From Cynocephalus volans (Eukaryota; Chordata; Mammalia; Dermoptera; Cynocephalidae), in assembly GCF_027409185.1 (NCBI RefSeq), contig NC_084463.1, positions 46,912,407 to 46,976,406 on the forward strand: DNA of 64,000 bases, given 5' to 3'. Positions 47,085 through 59,690 of the stretch are shown piece by piece. The notes beneath the pieces are model-generated. The model made no database searches and was not told the DNA's origin. It saw only the letters and a program-made list of their open reading frames with translations. Every line of letters begins with the position of its first letter. The stretch's first letter is position 1. The position numbers were made by a program, and so were the translations under genes.

Positions 47085-48175
47085 TGCATTCTGTTTCTAG
47101 TGCAAGTGCCCTGGCTCAGGCTGTGTCCTTTGTAGGAAAGATCACTGTTCCTTGTATGTTTGGAGGAGAAATTTTCCGAATTCACACAAAGGTGCTGTAT
47201 GGTCTAGCCTGAGACCCTAAAACCACTGGAAAACAGGTGTGGAGGCCACCAGGAATCTCTTGGAACAATGGGTATACATTGGGAAATGTGAAATGGCTTT
47301 CTACTTGTTTTGAAGAAAGGGTGATTATCTTTACTTCTGTTTTGTTAAGGACTGGGACAGACATGGCCTGTGGAAATGAGCTCACACATGGAAAATTTTG
47401 GACCCCAGATATTTCTACTGTGTGGTTTTCCAGGAATTAGGTAAGTTGTTTTCCCTTTGGTGGCTCCCGTTTATAACAAAGGCCAAGGCTCTTGTGCTTG
47501 TTGTGCTTGTACAGTTTACATGACAGTTATGAGCCTGGAGAGAGATTAGTTGATGACATTTCTTACAGCCACATCTTGGGGTCTCATCTCATACACATGG
47601 ATTCACATCAAAGACCCAGCTGGGTGAATGTCTGTTTCTCAGCTCCATTAACACTGAGAGCTCAAGAGGCAGGTGGGTGATGAGATGATGCAGGATGATT
47701 TTCAGTGAAATGTTAGGAGAATTCTCTGTTCAATATTTACTGTGCCATAACTAGAGTAATTGTTTCCAGACATAAAAATATAGCATGAATCTTATAAGGC
47801 TTGTAAAAGGATATTTGATAATTTTAAAAATTTGATAGGCTTGTAAAAGGATATTTATAATTTTCTGATGTATTTGAATTTGAATTGTATTTTTTTATTT
47901 TAATATTTTTAAAATTTAATTTGCTGTGTTCATTCACATTAAATTTCACCTAGTAAGACACAAATCTGAACGAATTCAGTATACTTATGTTTTTGTTCTT
48001 TTCAGTTTGAAAATACTTGAAAAAATTTCAAAACTTTTAGGAATACTTAAACTTATGACATCATAAAACATGAGATATTCCTAACATTATGCAGTAATGA
48101 ATTTTTAACAGGTGGCTATAAAGATGGTTTTGTTTATTCCATTATAGTAATTGCTAATAAAGTAATTTTTTTCTG
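47085..48175 (-). repeat. Duplicated block B' (inverted copy of 12250-13350)
   Basis: Its reverse complement follows 12250-13350 over about 1.1 kb (see that entry for matched landmarks). Within it, 'aggcttgtaaaaggatattt' occurs twice (47798 and 47837), a local 39-bp tandem duplication absent from the partner. If the parent block lay upstream of a V1R gene, the matching receptor here would be on + to the right, where a long L1 now sits. No V1R relic was seen. Confidence 0.7.
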
Positions 48176-48599
48176 TTTACCATAAAATTATCTGTAAATA
48201 TTCGTAAGCTAATGACTAGCTTAGATGAATGTGAACTAAATAATTAAGTATGAGTTCAAATATTTTCTTAAATCCAGATTTAGTATTTTAATTTTTCTAA
48301 ATAAACTAAAACGTATAATTGATCAGAATATTAGGTTGAGTAAAATTTTTATAACAGTGAGTTAAAAATAATTTGCAATACTTGAAAAAATAATGTACAT
48401 TTTCTAAAAAGTTTTGTAAGTTAAAATCACTGATGTCTTCTTCAAAAGTTTTGAGCTTTATTTGTCTATTAAAGCATATATTTTTAAAATAAGTGATAAT
48501 TACATTTTGACTCAGTTACTGAGTCTTCACAAATTTTCTGTTAACGTTTTCTGAATTCAGTAGGGATAGAGTTTTCTCATACCTACACATCTTTGAAAC
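48176..48599. other. AT-rich spacer
   Basis: Does not visibly continue the match to the other duplicated block. Nothing recognised. Confidence 0.4.
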
Positions 48600-51500
48600 A
48601 AAAGATAGAGAGGGTGGAATCAGGCCCACCTCACAACCTTGCCCTCATCCCTGAGAAGAAGTTCTGCAAACTGGCTTCCAGGGTAACAATACCCAGCTGA
48701 GCCGAAGTGTGTCCATGCCCTGGCTAAGAGACACAGCCCAGCCGTCATGCCCATGGCATACCCATCCCTGAGTCTTTGAGCCATTGCATGCCCATGCTTC
48801 TGAATGAGAAACAGCCCAGTTGAAGTGCCCATGCCAGGTCCACCCTTTGTCACAGAAGCAGTACAGTGACCCTGTCCCTGGTGTACCAGTGTCAGAGCCC
48901 CTGACACACCACATATGCAAACCCTCAGACTGAGTATCAGTCTAACAACCCCATTCCCAGTGAGCCACCCTGTGACAACTGACCAGAAGGGTGCTTGCAC
49001 ACACCTTCAACCTGAGAAACAACCCAGTGATTCCCAGTGCAATCAGGATCTTGAAGACATACCTAATGTGGCTTACAGTTAAAGAAGCTGAAGAGCCTAC
49101 ACTACTGCATCCACACAGAACAAAGTCAATGTACCCTTCACAGTCAACACCATAAGCCACATTTGAAAGTGAAAGTCTTTTCCCAAACTGCCTACTCTAC
49201 AAAACTCAAAGAGACAACTGTTCCACCAGATGCACAGATATCAATTCAGGGCAACTAGAAACATTAAAAAAAAAAAAAAGAAATATGATATAACAAAGAA
49301 ACATAATAATGCCCCAGTAACTGATGCAAAAGGACATGTCAATAGGTAATTGCCAACTTGCCAGGAAAAAAAAAATTAACGATTTTAATGAAACTCACTC
49401 AGATACAAGTGAGTACAGACAAATAAAATCAGAAAAATAATCCATGACCTGAATGATAAATTTAGCAAAGAGATAAATATCATTTTAAAAAACCAAAAAG
49501 AAAACTTGGGACTGCAGAATTCACTGAATAAAATAAATTTATCAGAGAATCTCAACAACGGACTAGATCAAGAAGAAAAAAATAATTTCTGATCTTGAAG
49601 ACAGCTCATTAAAATAACCTGGAAAGACCTAAATAAATGAATAAATAAACAGAATGGAATAAACAGAGCCTGCAAGATCTTGGAGATACCAATAAGCAGG
49701 TATACTTATATCAGATAAAGCAGACTTTATATCAAAATCTGTACAAAGAGAAAAAGTAGGGCATTATATAAAAATAAAGGAATAAAAAACACAAGAGGAT
49801 ATAACAGTTAAAGATATATATGCATTCAACAATACCAGAGCACCAGATGTATAAAGAAAATATCATCAGATTTAAAGGGAGAGATGGGCACCAAAACAGT
49901 AATAGATGGGGACTTTAATACACCACTCTCAGCACTGCACAAATCATCTGGACAGAAACTCAACAAAGAAACATCGGGTTTAAATGATACCATAGACCAG
50001 ATGGGTCTAACAGACATTGTAGAATTTTCCTCCAACAGGTACAGAATACACATTTTTTTATCAGCACAAGAAACATTCTCCAGAATTGACCATATGTTAG
50101 GCCACAAAACAAAGTCTCAACAAGTTCAAAAAAATCAAAATCATAGCAAGTATTTTTTCTGACAACAATGAAATTTAACTAGAAATCATAAGAAGAGGAA
50201 CTGTCAAAACTCTACAAATACATAGAAATTAAACAACATGCTCCTGAACAACCAATAAGAAATTAAAAAGAAAATTAAAGAATGTCTTGAAACAAATGAG
50301 AACAAAAACACAGCATACTGAAATCTACGGAATACAGAAAAAGCAGTGTTAATAATAAAGTTTATAGCAGTAAACACCTATATCAAAAAAAAAAATATTT
50401 TAAGACAACCTGATGGTTCACTGCAAGAAAATGAAAAAGCAGGAACCAACCAACCCCAAACAAGTAGAAAAAAGAAATAATAAAAATCGGAGCAGCAGTA
50501 AATGAAATTGAGACTAAAAATACAACACAAAAGGTCAATCAAATGAAAAGGTGATGTTTTGAAAAGAAAACAAAATCAACAAACTATTGGCCAGACTAAC
50601 CAGGAGAAAAGGAGAAAAGACCCCCAAAAATAAAATCATAGATACAAAAGATGACATTAAAACTGATACTGCAGAAATACAAAGGATCATTGTAGACTGT
50701 TGTTAGCCACTATATACCAATAAATTCCAAAACCTAGAGAAAATGGATAAATTCTTGGACACATAGTGCCTACCAAGAAGAAATAGAAAATATGAGCAGA
50801 CCAATAACAAGTAATGAGGTTGAATCAGTAACTAAAAGTCTGTCAACAAAGAAAAGCCCAGGACCAGATGGTTTCACTGCTGAACTCAACCAAAATTTAA
50901 AGAACCATTAGCACTACTGTTTCTCAGACCATTTAAAAAAAAAATTGAAATGGACAGAATTTTTCCAAACTCATACTATGAGGCCAGAATTACCCTCATA
51001 CAAAAGCCAGGCAATGACACACACACATAAGAAAACTGCAGGCCAATATCCCTGATGAACATAGCTGCAAAAAATCCTTAATAAAATACTAGCAAACTAA
51101 ATCCAACAGTGCATCAAAAAGATGTACCATAATCGTGCGGATTTATCCCAGAGATGTAAGAATGGCTCAACATATGCAAGTCAGTAAAAATGATATGCCA
51201 CATCAATAGAATAAATGGAAAAAAAATGACCATCTCAATAGATGCAGAAAGCACATTCAGTAGGATTCAACATCTTCTCATGATAAAAAGCAGATTAGGT
51301 ATAGAAGGAAATTATCTCAACACTATAAAGGTCATGTATGACATACCCACAGCTAACATCACACTGAATGGGAAAAATCTAGAACAAGGCAAGGATGCCA
51401 CTCTCAGTAGTTTTATTCAACACAGTAGTGGAAGTTCTAGCCAGAGCACTTAGGCAAGAGAAAGGAATGAAGGTCATCTTAATTGGAAAGGAGGAAGTCA

Positions 51501-53540
51501 AATTGTCCTGGGTTGCAGATGACATAATTTTATATAGAGAGAAACTTTAAAAAAACTCTATTTTAAAAAAAATCCTAGACATAAGCAAATTAAGTAAAGT
51601 TGCAAAATACAAAATCAACGTACAAAAATTAGTAGCATTTCTATACACCAACAGCAAACTAGCAGAAAAAGAAATCAAGAAAGCAACCCCATTTACAAAA
51701 AACACAAAAATGCTTAGGAATGAATTTAACCAAAGAGGTGAAAGATCCCTACAGTGAAAAGTATAAAGAAATTAAAGATGACCAGAAAGATGGAAAGACA
51801 TCCTATGAACATGGAATGGAGGAATCAGTATTATCAAAATTGACCAATAGATTCAATGCATTCCCCATCAAATAACCAATGAAATACTTCAGAGAAATAG
51901 AAACAATAATCCAAAAATTTATTTGGAAACACAAAAAACCTCACATGGCCAAACAATTCTGAGAAAAGATAATACAGTGGGAGGAATCAGTCACCTTGAC
52001 TTCAAAATATAGAACAAAACTATAGTAATCAAAACAGCATGGTACTTGCACAAAAACAGACACACACACCAATGGAACAAAATATGGAATACAGAAATAA
52101 ATTCGTGTACCTAAAACCAACTATTTTTGGACAAAGGAACCAAGAACATATATTGGGGAAAAGACAGTGTCTTAAAAAAGTGCTTGGAAAACTGGAGAGT
52201 CATGCTCAGAAGAATAAATCTGGAATCCTATCTCTCACCATATACAAAAGACAACTCAAAATGGATTAAAGACTTCGACTTAACACTGGAAACTATAAGA
52301 CTATTAAACACAGGGGAAATGGTTCAGGATGTAGGACTGAGCAAATTTTTATGAATAACATCTCAAAAGCGCAAACAACAAAAGTAAAAATAAATGGGAT
52401 TATATCCAACTAAAAAGCTTCTGCTCAGCAAAGGAAACAATCAACAGCATGAAGAGACAATCTGCAAAAAGGGAGAAAATATCTGTAAACTAGTCATCTG
52501 ACGGGATAAATATCCAGAATATACAAAAAACTCAATAGTAAAATAATAATAATAATAATTCAATTTAAAAATGGGCAAATGAGCTTTATATACATTTCTC
52601 AAAAGAAGAAATACAAATGGCCAGCAGGTATATTTAAAAATAATAAATATCACTAATCATCAGAGAAATGCAAACAAAACCACAATGACATATCATCTGA
52701 CCCCACTTAGAATGGTGATTATAAAAAAGACAGAAAAAAACAAATGCTTGTGAGGATGCAGAGAAAGAGGGACTCATACATTGTTGTAGGAAATGTAAAT
52801 TAGTACAGTCATTATGGGAAACAGTATGGGGGTTTATTAAAAAAACTGTAAGTAGAACTACCTCATAATCCAGCAGTCCCACTACTTGATATATATCCAA
52901 AAGAAAGGAAATAAACATGTTGAAGAGATATCTGTACTCCCACATTTATTGTGGCCATATCCACAATAGCCAAGATTCAGAAACAACTTGTAAGTGTCCA
53001 TCAACAGATAATTGGATAAAGAAAATTGTATAGTTTATACCACAATGCAGTACTACTCAGCCATAAAACAGAATGAAATTCAGCCATTTGCAGCAACATG
53101 GATGATCTTGGAGAAACTTATGTTAAGTGAAATAAGCCAGGCACAGAAAAAGAAATAGCTCATATTCTCACTCATGTGTAAACTAAGTGTTGCTCTTATA
53201 CAAGTAGAGAGTAGAATGGTGGTTAGTCGAGACTGGTAAATGTAGTGGATGGGAGATAAGGACAGCATGGTCAATGGATACAAAATTATAGCTAGATAGG
53301 AAAGAGAGTAATATTTAGTATTCTATAGTCCTGTAGGGACCCTAGAGTTAACAATTTATTATATAATTTCAACTAAGTAATAGGATTTTGAATGTTCCCA
53401 ACACAAAGACATGACATATGATTAAGGTGATAGATACCTTAATTACCCAGATGTGATCATTACACACTGTTCAAATGTACCCATATATCACATTGTACTC
53501 CACATATCTACATAATTATCTCAGTCAATTAAGAAAAAAT
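48600..53540 (+). mobile_element. Long, internally deleted L1 LINE (5' UTR, partial ORF1, most of ORF2, 3' end)
   Basis: 48600-49250 is a 5' UTR with repeated phrases of the type 'gagaaacagcccagt' and 'gagacacagcccag'. 49260-49660 is part of the ORF1 region. At about 49680 the sequence jumps to the ORF2 endonuclease region ('atcagataaagcagacttta'), so the end of ORF1 and the start of ORF2 are deleted. From 49884 a fragment encodes the endonuclease blocks GDFNTPLS and FSRIDHMLGHK. RT and C-terminal parts follow: ccaggaccagatggtttcac (50859), 'aataaatggaaaaaaaatgacc' split (51211), 'acaacagacaaatgggattat'-type (52380), and aatgctcaacatcac-like text is replaced near 52630. The 3' end is near 53540. 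Multiple stops make it dead. It is the longest single element in the window. Confidence 0.85.
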
Positions 53541-53993
53541 AAATTTAAACAAGTTAAAGACAGAAGTATAAGCTACCAGTAACTTGGAAGAAAAATAATG
53601 GGAAGTTAATACTTACTGGGAGCAGAGTTTATGTTTTGGATTACAAAAGTTTTGGAAATGGATAGAAGTGATGGTTACCCAGCATTGTCAATGTAATTTA
53701 CTCCACAGAATTGTATGTTTGAAAATGGTTAAAATGGAAAATCTTATTACACGTATATTTTTTACCACACCACAATTTTTTTTTTAATTAAAATTAAGTA
53801 AAACATTTACAAATTTGAATACTACTCTAATTTCATCTTTATGTGTTAATGTTGTACTGGGTGCAGATAACTTTATATCTAAGAAACTCTTCATTTTAAC
53901 AAGCACTTCCTTGTGTGAGACTCTGCTGAGAGTATAGCTTAATTTTTATGTGAATATATATACATATTGTAATGATGAACAAGCTAACTGTAC
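53541..53993 (+). mobile_element. Old L1 3' UTR fragment and AT-rich flank
   Basis: 53580-53730 ('gggagcagagtttatgtttt', 'gatggttacccagcattgtc', 'gaattgtatgtttgaaaatg') resembles an old L1 3' UTR in sense. The remainder to 53993 is plain AT-rich sequence. Confidence 0.45.
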
Positions 53994-54171
53994 GGTCCGG
54001 CCCCGTGGCTCACTCGGGTGAGTGTGGTGCTGGTAGCGCCGAGGCCGCAGGTTCGGATCCTGTATGGGGATGGCCGGCCGAGTGCGCTCACTGGCTGAGC
54101 ATGGTGCAGACGACACCAAGTCGAGGGTTGTGATTCCCTTACCAGTCAAAAACAAACAAAACAAAACAAAA
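53994..54171 (+). mobile_element. Dimeric tRNA-Ile-derived SINE (CYN-II-like)
   Basis: Unit 1 has 'gtggctcactcgggtgagtg' (A-box region), 'aggttcggatcctg' (B box) and 'gtagcgccgaggccgcagg' around it. Unit 2 starts 'gcgctcactggctgagcatg' and includes 'acgacaccaagtcgagggtt'. The tail is (AAAAC)n. It is very well preserved, hence relatively young. It abuts an L1 3' fragment with no gap. No flanking duplication was found around the SINE alone. Confidence 0.9.
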
Positions 54172-54425
54172 CATGGATGAATCTGGAGAAAATTCTGTTA
54201 AGTGAAATAAGCCAGACAAGGAAAGAGAAATACCTCGTTTTCACTTATAATTGTGTGCTAAGAAAGAAAAAGAAAAAAGACCTAAACAATTCCTTGAACT
54301 TTCAGAATACTAGAGGAGGTGTGGTGGGGGTGGGGGTTTGGGGAGGGATATGTTGGGTAAAGGGCATAAAGAAAAATCATGATTTGTAATAATAATATGC
54401 TTATAATAAATAACATTTTTAAAAA
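54172..54425 (+). mobile_element. Short L1 3' end fused to the preceding SINE
   Basis: 'ggatgaatctggagaaaatt' (54176), 'gttaagtgaaataagccaga' (54196) and a 3' UTR with a G-rich patch (54318-54345) are the last 250 bp of L1 in sense. The 5' breakpoint coincides with the end of the SINE tail. Confidence 0.8.
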
Positions 54426-55431
54426 GGATAGAAAAGTATGATACCATGAAAACATTTATTACTTGACGTTATTAGAAGAGAAACGTTATCTAACTAGTAT
54501 TTACATTCTGACATATATATGTTTTATGATTTTCATTGTTTCACAACACTCCCATACCCAAAATAGCTGTTTTCTATTTTCCCATATGAATATTTTACAG
54601 GGTTTGAAACGTATGTAAAAAGTTCTGATTTTCAGAACTTTGTTTCAAAAGGCAGCTATAATACCATTGGCTAATTAAAAGACTAAAGGACTGTGATTTT
54701 AAAAGTTCAAATTAATAGTAGTTTGTATACACCCTGAAATATGTATTATTACTACTTTGCTTGTAATTTTATTATAAATATAACTCATGTCAGTCTAATT
54801 CAACTCTCCATGCTTAGTAAAGCACAGTTTGTTCAGAATCCTGCTGGTCTTTTACTAGACTTTTGTAATAAACATTAATCATCATTATTGTATGGCAGGG
54901 ATATTTGATGCTAACATCAGATTTAGAATATTATCATTCAAAGGAGGTAATGAAAAAGTCACTGCTCTGAGATCTGTAAGGTGCCCATAGGCATGTAAAA
55001 ACTGAAAGTGTCCATATGCCAGCATTAATCACATGACAGTGGGAGGAAGGGGACTGAGTACACATCACAGCAGGAATGTTTTCCCCCCAGTTTATACCAC
55101 CAGTTTTCTAAATAAAATAGATTTTAACATTTTAAAAAACTTGAACACATTTAATAAGAACTAATCTTATTTGCAAATATCAATTCATTAATGGATTGCA
55201 TAAACACTTAATATTTTTGTACTATACTTCTATCCATTATTCATCAAGTGTTAGAGCAAAAGAGATTTATTCAAATTATCTTTTATCAAAATATTTCAGC
55301 AGTTATATGGTGACATCAGCATAAAGTGAGTTGGAATAATTATCTACTAAAACTAAGCAAGTTATTTACATAGATTTTAGGAATTAATTTTATTACATGG
55401 AATATTAAGATGTGTTGGTTTAGGACTTCTG
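54426..55431. other. AT-rich spacer
   Basis: No gene or named repeat recognised over about 1 kb. The inverted pair aaagttctga / tcagaactttg near 54618-54642 forms a small hairpin. Confidence 0.4.
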
Positions 55432-56880
55432 ATCAAGATGGCAGAATAGACAGTCCCCAGTGTCACTCTCTCCCACAAATGAGCCAATTTATAACTATTA
55501 AAAAGCAACAACAGCCAAGCTGGGGCCACTAGAACTCAGGGGAAGAAGAGAGACTTAGAATTCCTGAAGTCAGGAGAAGCCATGATGAGAGAAAGGACTG
55601 CTCCGAATGTTTCAAGCCCCAGACATTTTAAGACTTGCCCTGGTGAGCACATGGAGTAAGAGCTTGCAAAAGCCACAGCTGTGCCCTTTGGATGAGGTTG
55701 CTTGGAGGCTGCAGGGGAGAAGAGGGACTTGGTGGCCCACAGTCCAGCAAGACCACTAATGGTTCCTGTGGACCCACACAGGAGTGAGGGGCCACAGACA
55801 ACTGAAGAAAGCCATTCAGAGGCCAGTGAGTCATCAAAAGAGACTGGCGAACATCCCACTCTATGGGAAGTCTTTGGAGTATGGGCAGTAGGGGAGATGG
55901 GCCCACCAGGGGGAACACTGGGGCACAGCATGGTCAGCTGATCTGCCCCTGAATCACCACAGAAGCACTCATTGAAGACTGGTCAGGAATATAGAACTGG
56001 GGGCGGGGGTGAAGTTTGCTGAAAAAACTCAGGCTCAGACCAGAGTTTCAGCACAATGCAGGTGTACCAGACCTCACATGACCCAGAAGTACATACAAGG
56101 TCAACAATTAAAACCTGATCTGCACGTAAAGCCTTCTCCAGGGAATCAGCAGCAAAGCAGCAATTTACCTCAATTACGGGGCTCAAGGGCTGGTCCCCAC
56201 AGGAAGTTCCCCCATTTTAGAAGTAAGCAAAAGACAACAAATTAGTTCCAGTGCAGAGTTTAAGTGGTGGGAACAATGAATAATCCAACACAGAACTGAA
56301 AGAAAAATGGAATACAGGTCAGAGACAAAGTCTGATATTAACTAGTAAAGGCCTAACACCACCAAAAAACATCTATAAAACCTAGAAGGACAGGAAGTGC
56401 CCCGGGCTCCCCTGCCAGAATGAGGGCGGTGCCATGGGCCTCAACCAAGGCTCACCTCCTTCTTATTCCTCCTACCCTATTTCCTTGCTCTTCCCCTCTC
56501 CCTCTCCCCGCCCAACTGCTCCACAACATCTTAGAATGTAAAAAAAAATTAATAAATACATTTAAAGAGAAAAGACAAAAAGAATCTTAAAAGAAGCAAG
56601 AGAAAAGCATCAAGGCACCTATAAGGGAGCTCCTTTCAGGTAACAGCATACATCTCAACAGAAATTCTACGGGCCAGAAAAAAAATGGGATGACATATTC
56701 AAAATACTAAAAGAAAAAACTCTGAGCCAAGAACACTAGAGCCAGCAAAGCTATCCTTCAGAAATTAGGGAGAAATAGTGTGTTTTCCAGACAAACAAAA
56801 ATTTCAGGAATTCACCACACATGACCATCCCTGCAAGGAATCTTCAGGGGAATCCTTCATCAGGAAAGCAAAAACAATAA
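55432..56880 (+). mobile_element. L1 5' UTR and ORF1-proximal region
   Basis: It opens with 'tcaagatggcagaatagac' and 'agtccccagtgtcactctct', a standard L1 5' start. The same start occurs in reverse at 62475. GC is moderate across 55500-56500, as in L1 5' UTRs. The part 56580-56880 carries the old-L1 blocks 'caagagaaaagcatcaagg', 'gggatgacatattcaaaata' and 'gctatccttcagaaatta'. No ORF1 or ORF2 remains intact. A 131-codon minus frame is a by-product of the GC-rich UTR. Confidence 0.75.
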
Positions 56881-56889
56881 TCACTCATC

Positions 56890-57390
56890 TTACCAGCTAT
56901 AGATCTATTCACATTTTCTGGGCTTTTTAAAATAATTCAGTCTTGGGAGGTGTTGTGTTTCTAGGAATTCATTCATTTCATCTACATGATTTAACGTATT
57001 GACCAACAATTATTCATAGTATTCTTTTATAACCATTTTGATTTCTGTAGATTTGGTTGTAACGATCCCTCTTTCATTTCTGATTTAGTTATTTGAGTCT
57101 TCTCTTTTTTTTTCTTAGTCCGTCTGGGTAAAGGTTTGTAAATTTTGTGGATCTCATCAAAGTTCCAACTTTTGGTTTTACTGATTTTCTCTTCCTTTTT
57201 TTCTGTTTTCTATTTCTTTTATCTGTGCTCTAATTTTTATTACTTACTTCATCTGCTAGGTCTGGGCTTAGTTTGCTGTTCATTTTCTAGTGTCCTAAGG
57301 CGCAGAGGTGATTGTTGGTTTGAGATCTTTCTCTTTTATTAATGTATGCACTTAGATTAAATAGATTTCCCTTTAAACTACATATATATA
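56890..57390 (-). mobile_element. L1 ORF2 fragment, antisense
   Basis: 'attcattcatttcatctac' (56967), 'ccctctttcatttctgattt' (57067), 'ccaacttttggttttactga' (57164) and 'tgtgctctaatttttattac' (57223) are antisense anchors of the L1 RT region. It directly abuts the sense L1 5' UTR to the left. Confidence 0.8.
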
Positions 57391-57393
57391 TTT

Positions 57394-57423
57394 TTTGTTT
57401 GTTTGTTTGTTTGTTTGTTTGTT
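57394..57423 (+). repeat. (TTTG)n microsatellite
   Basis: Seven perfect units, located between two antisense L1 fragments. It probably derives from the tail of the right-hand L1. Confidence 0.9.
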
Positions 57424-57424
57424 A

Positions 57425-58080
57425 TATTTGGAGTTAAAAATACCTAGTTATTTTTAGTGGTTTTTTATCCTACCTTTTCACTTAATATTATATCATGAAA
57501 ATTTGTCATAAATACTCTTCAAAATTAGATTTTAATAACTGCATAATGTTACATTTAATGGAGGTCCGTAATTTATTTAGCAATTCTCTTATTGTTGGAC
57601 ATTCAGTTTATTACCAATTTTTTACCTTTATATAGCTCTCACATTTACACACATAAATATACACACACAAATATATGTATATATATATTCTTTGACTTTT
57701 TGCTTATGGTTTCAAGAAGTAGGATAACTGGTTGAAAGTATATGAACATTTTATAAACTTCTGTTTATCAATCCAATCTGTTCTCTGTTCTTCAAAGTTT
57801 TACCAATTTATAGTTATATGAGATTTTGACATTGTTTCTTTCACAGCACCAGTATTATACAATATCACATTTATTCAGTTTGAGAAATGAAAAATATCAT
57901 TTTTCTGTTTTAATTTCCATTTATGTGAACATCTTAGAATGTATTTGTTAGCCATTTATAATTCATTTTTAACAGTTGTTTATACATTAAGGAAGTTAAT
58001 CTTTGTTACATTTGTTTCTTATCAATTGACTTTACATTCAATTTGTGATGTTTCTTGTTTGTATGTTGAGAAAATAATTT
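57425..58080 (-). mobile_element. L1 3' end, antisense
   Basis: 'gtccgtaatttatttagcaa' (57564) and 'attgttggacattcagttta' (57591) are antisense L1 3' anchors. The rest is diverged AT-rich L1 with a (TA/CA)n patch at 57645-57690. Confidence 0.65.
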
Positions 58081-58103
58081 TGTATTTAAAATAAAAAATA
58101 ATT

Positions 58104-58298
58104 TGGGTCAGGCCGTGGCTCGCTCAGGAGAGTTCAGTGCTGATAACACCAAGGCCATGGGTTCGGATCCTCTATAGGGATGGCTGGTTCGCTCAGTGTC
58201 TGAGTGTGGTGCTGACAACAGCAAGCCAATGGTTAAGATCACCTTACCGGTCATCTTTAAATAAATAAATAAATAAAAATAAAAATTAAAAATCATTT
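58104..58298 (+). mobile_element. Dimeric tRNA-Ile-derived SINE (CYN-II-like)
   Basis: Unit 1 is 'ggccgtggctcgctcagg', then 'tgctgataacaccaaggcc', then gggttcggatcc (B box). Its anticodon loop region closely matches mammalian tRNA-Ile. Unit 2 is 'ggctggttcgctcagtgtc' and 'ctgacaacagcaagccaatg'. It ends 'accggtcatctttaaa' and has an (AAAT)n tail. AAAATAATT flanks both sides (58095-58103, 58299-58307), a likely target duplication, although the site is AT-rich. Confidence 0.9.
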
Positions 58299-58307
58299 AA
58301 AATAATT

Positions 58308-58949
58308 AAATAATAAAGTTTAAAAATTTTCATTTCTAATCCCGAGATAACCATCTACTCCCGACTAATTCATGCCCCTTGTTCTTTAAATGGCTATCAC
58401 ATACTGAAAAAGAGTTGGTCTACTTGATCTTCAAATGGTGTCTTCATCCAATAAGGCTCTTCAGGACATGGGTTCTGAGGCTAGATATGGAACAACTACG
58501 GTTCCCATGGATTAAGGTTGACAGATAAAATATTATTATTGTATTATAACTTTTGGAAATTTATCTGTACTGCAAAAAACAAAAAACTGATAGTTGCCAT
58601 TAATATGCCAAAAAGAATTTTTTTTAACCCAAATTTTAAACTTAACTGTGTGGCCTGTATTTTTATTTGATGAATCTTAAAACTCCACCGAGGAAGAATC
58701 TTGGAAATTGTAATAATATATTAAAAACTGAGGAGAAATTAAATAGGAAAAAAAATCATTGAGGTCATCTATAAGTTTAGTCAATGTGCAAAGGAAAATT
58801 GGGTCCTTTCTGATCCATTAAAATATTAAAAATTTAAAAGCACTTCTTTGCTCTCACTGTTAAGAAGTGATGACTATGGACTAAAAACTGAGGATGAAGA
58901 CCTGAGCACTCTCAGAAGACAGATAATACAGGACAAGTTCATCCTCATT
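58308..58949. other. AT-rich spacer
   Basis: No gene or repeat recognised. Confidence 0.4.
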
Positions 58950-59690
58950 ACACTGGTTTTTACCTCAGGCAATTATCAACATTTTAAATCCCTACATGTA
59001 TGAACAATCATCGATAATGATGAGGAAAATAACAGCATTATATCGACCAGGAACAAAATATTTCTAAGGCTTGTGGGCTTAAATTACATGTCTAAAATAA
59101 AAAGCAAGACTATAATGAAAAGAAGAAGCTGTTTATAAGAAATCAAGTGCTATTTTGCATAAGACAAATGTTTTTTGAAGTAGTGATATTTGGTAAAATC
59201 TATTTCTACATCTTTATAGTAATATATATTTTAGGTCTGCATTATTTTATATTTAATATTATCATTTGTACAGTGATCTTTTCACACTTCTTGATTTAGA
59301 TTTAAGTATGTAACCTATATGATAGAGTAATTTGTGTTTTATTTTATTTTTATATTAATCAAAGTGTAATTTTCCTCATGAATTATACCACATTCTACGA
59401 GCAGCATTTTTACAACCTGTAACTGAACATCAGCAGCATAAAAAGATTATGAGAATTGCAGATGACAAGGTGAGGGAGGGTTGAGTAATTTAGTGGCAAT
59501 AGTCAGCAACCTGAGAAACACGGGTGGCAGTTTCAGGAAAAGAATACCCCTTTCCCAACAAAATTTGTTTCATAAGAAAAAAACTTTAAAAATCATAAAA
59601 ATGGCAAATAAAAAAATACGATAAACATCATGCACCCCTGAATAACTGAATTGTTTGTAGCATACTATTCTTTAGCATTTGAACTTAGCA
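58950..59690. repeat. Duplicated block A' (direct copy of 11560-12200)
   Basis: It aligns by eye with block A, best over 59340-59690. The left edge is uncertain. No coding capacity. Confidence 0.55.

Noticed and set aside
49884..50162. Possible endonuclease gene
   Set aside because: It is a surviving fragment of L1 ORF2 inside a dead element.
55536..55931. 131-codon minus-strand frame
   Set aside because: It lies antisense to an L1 5' UTR of moderate GC, with no domain.
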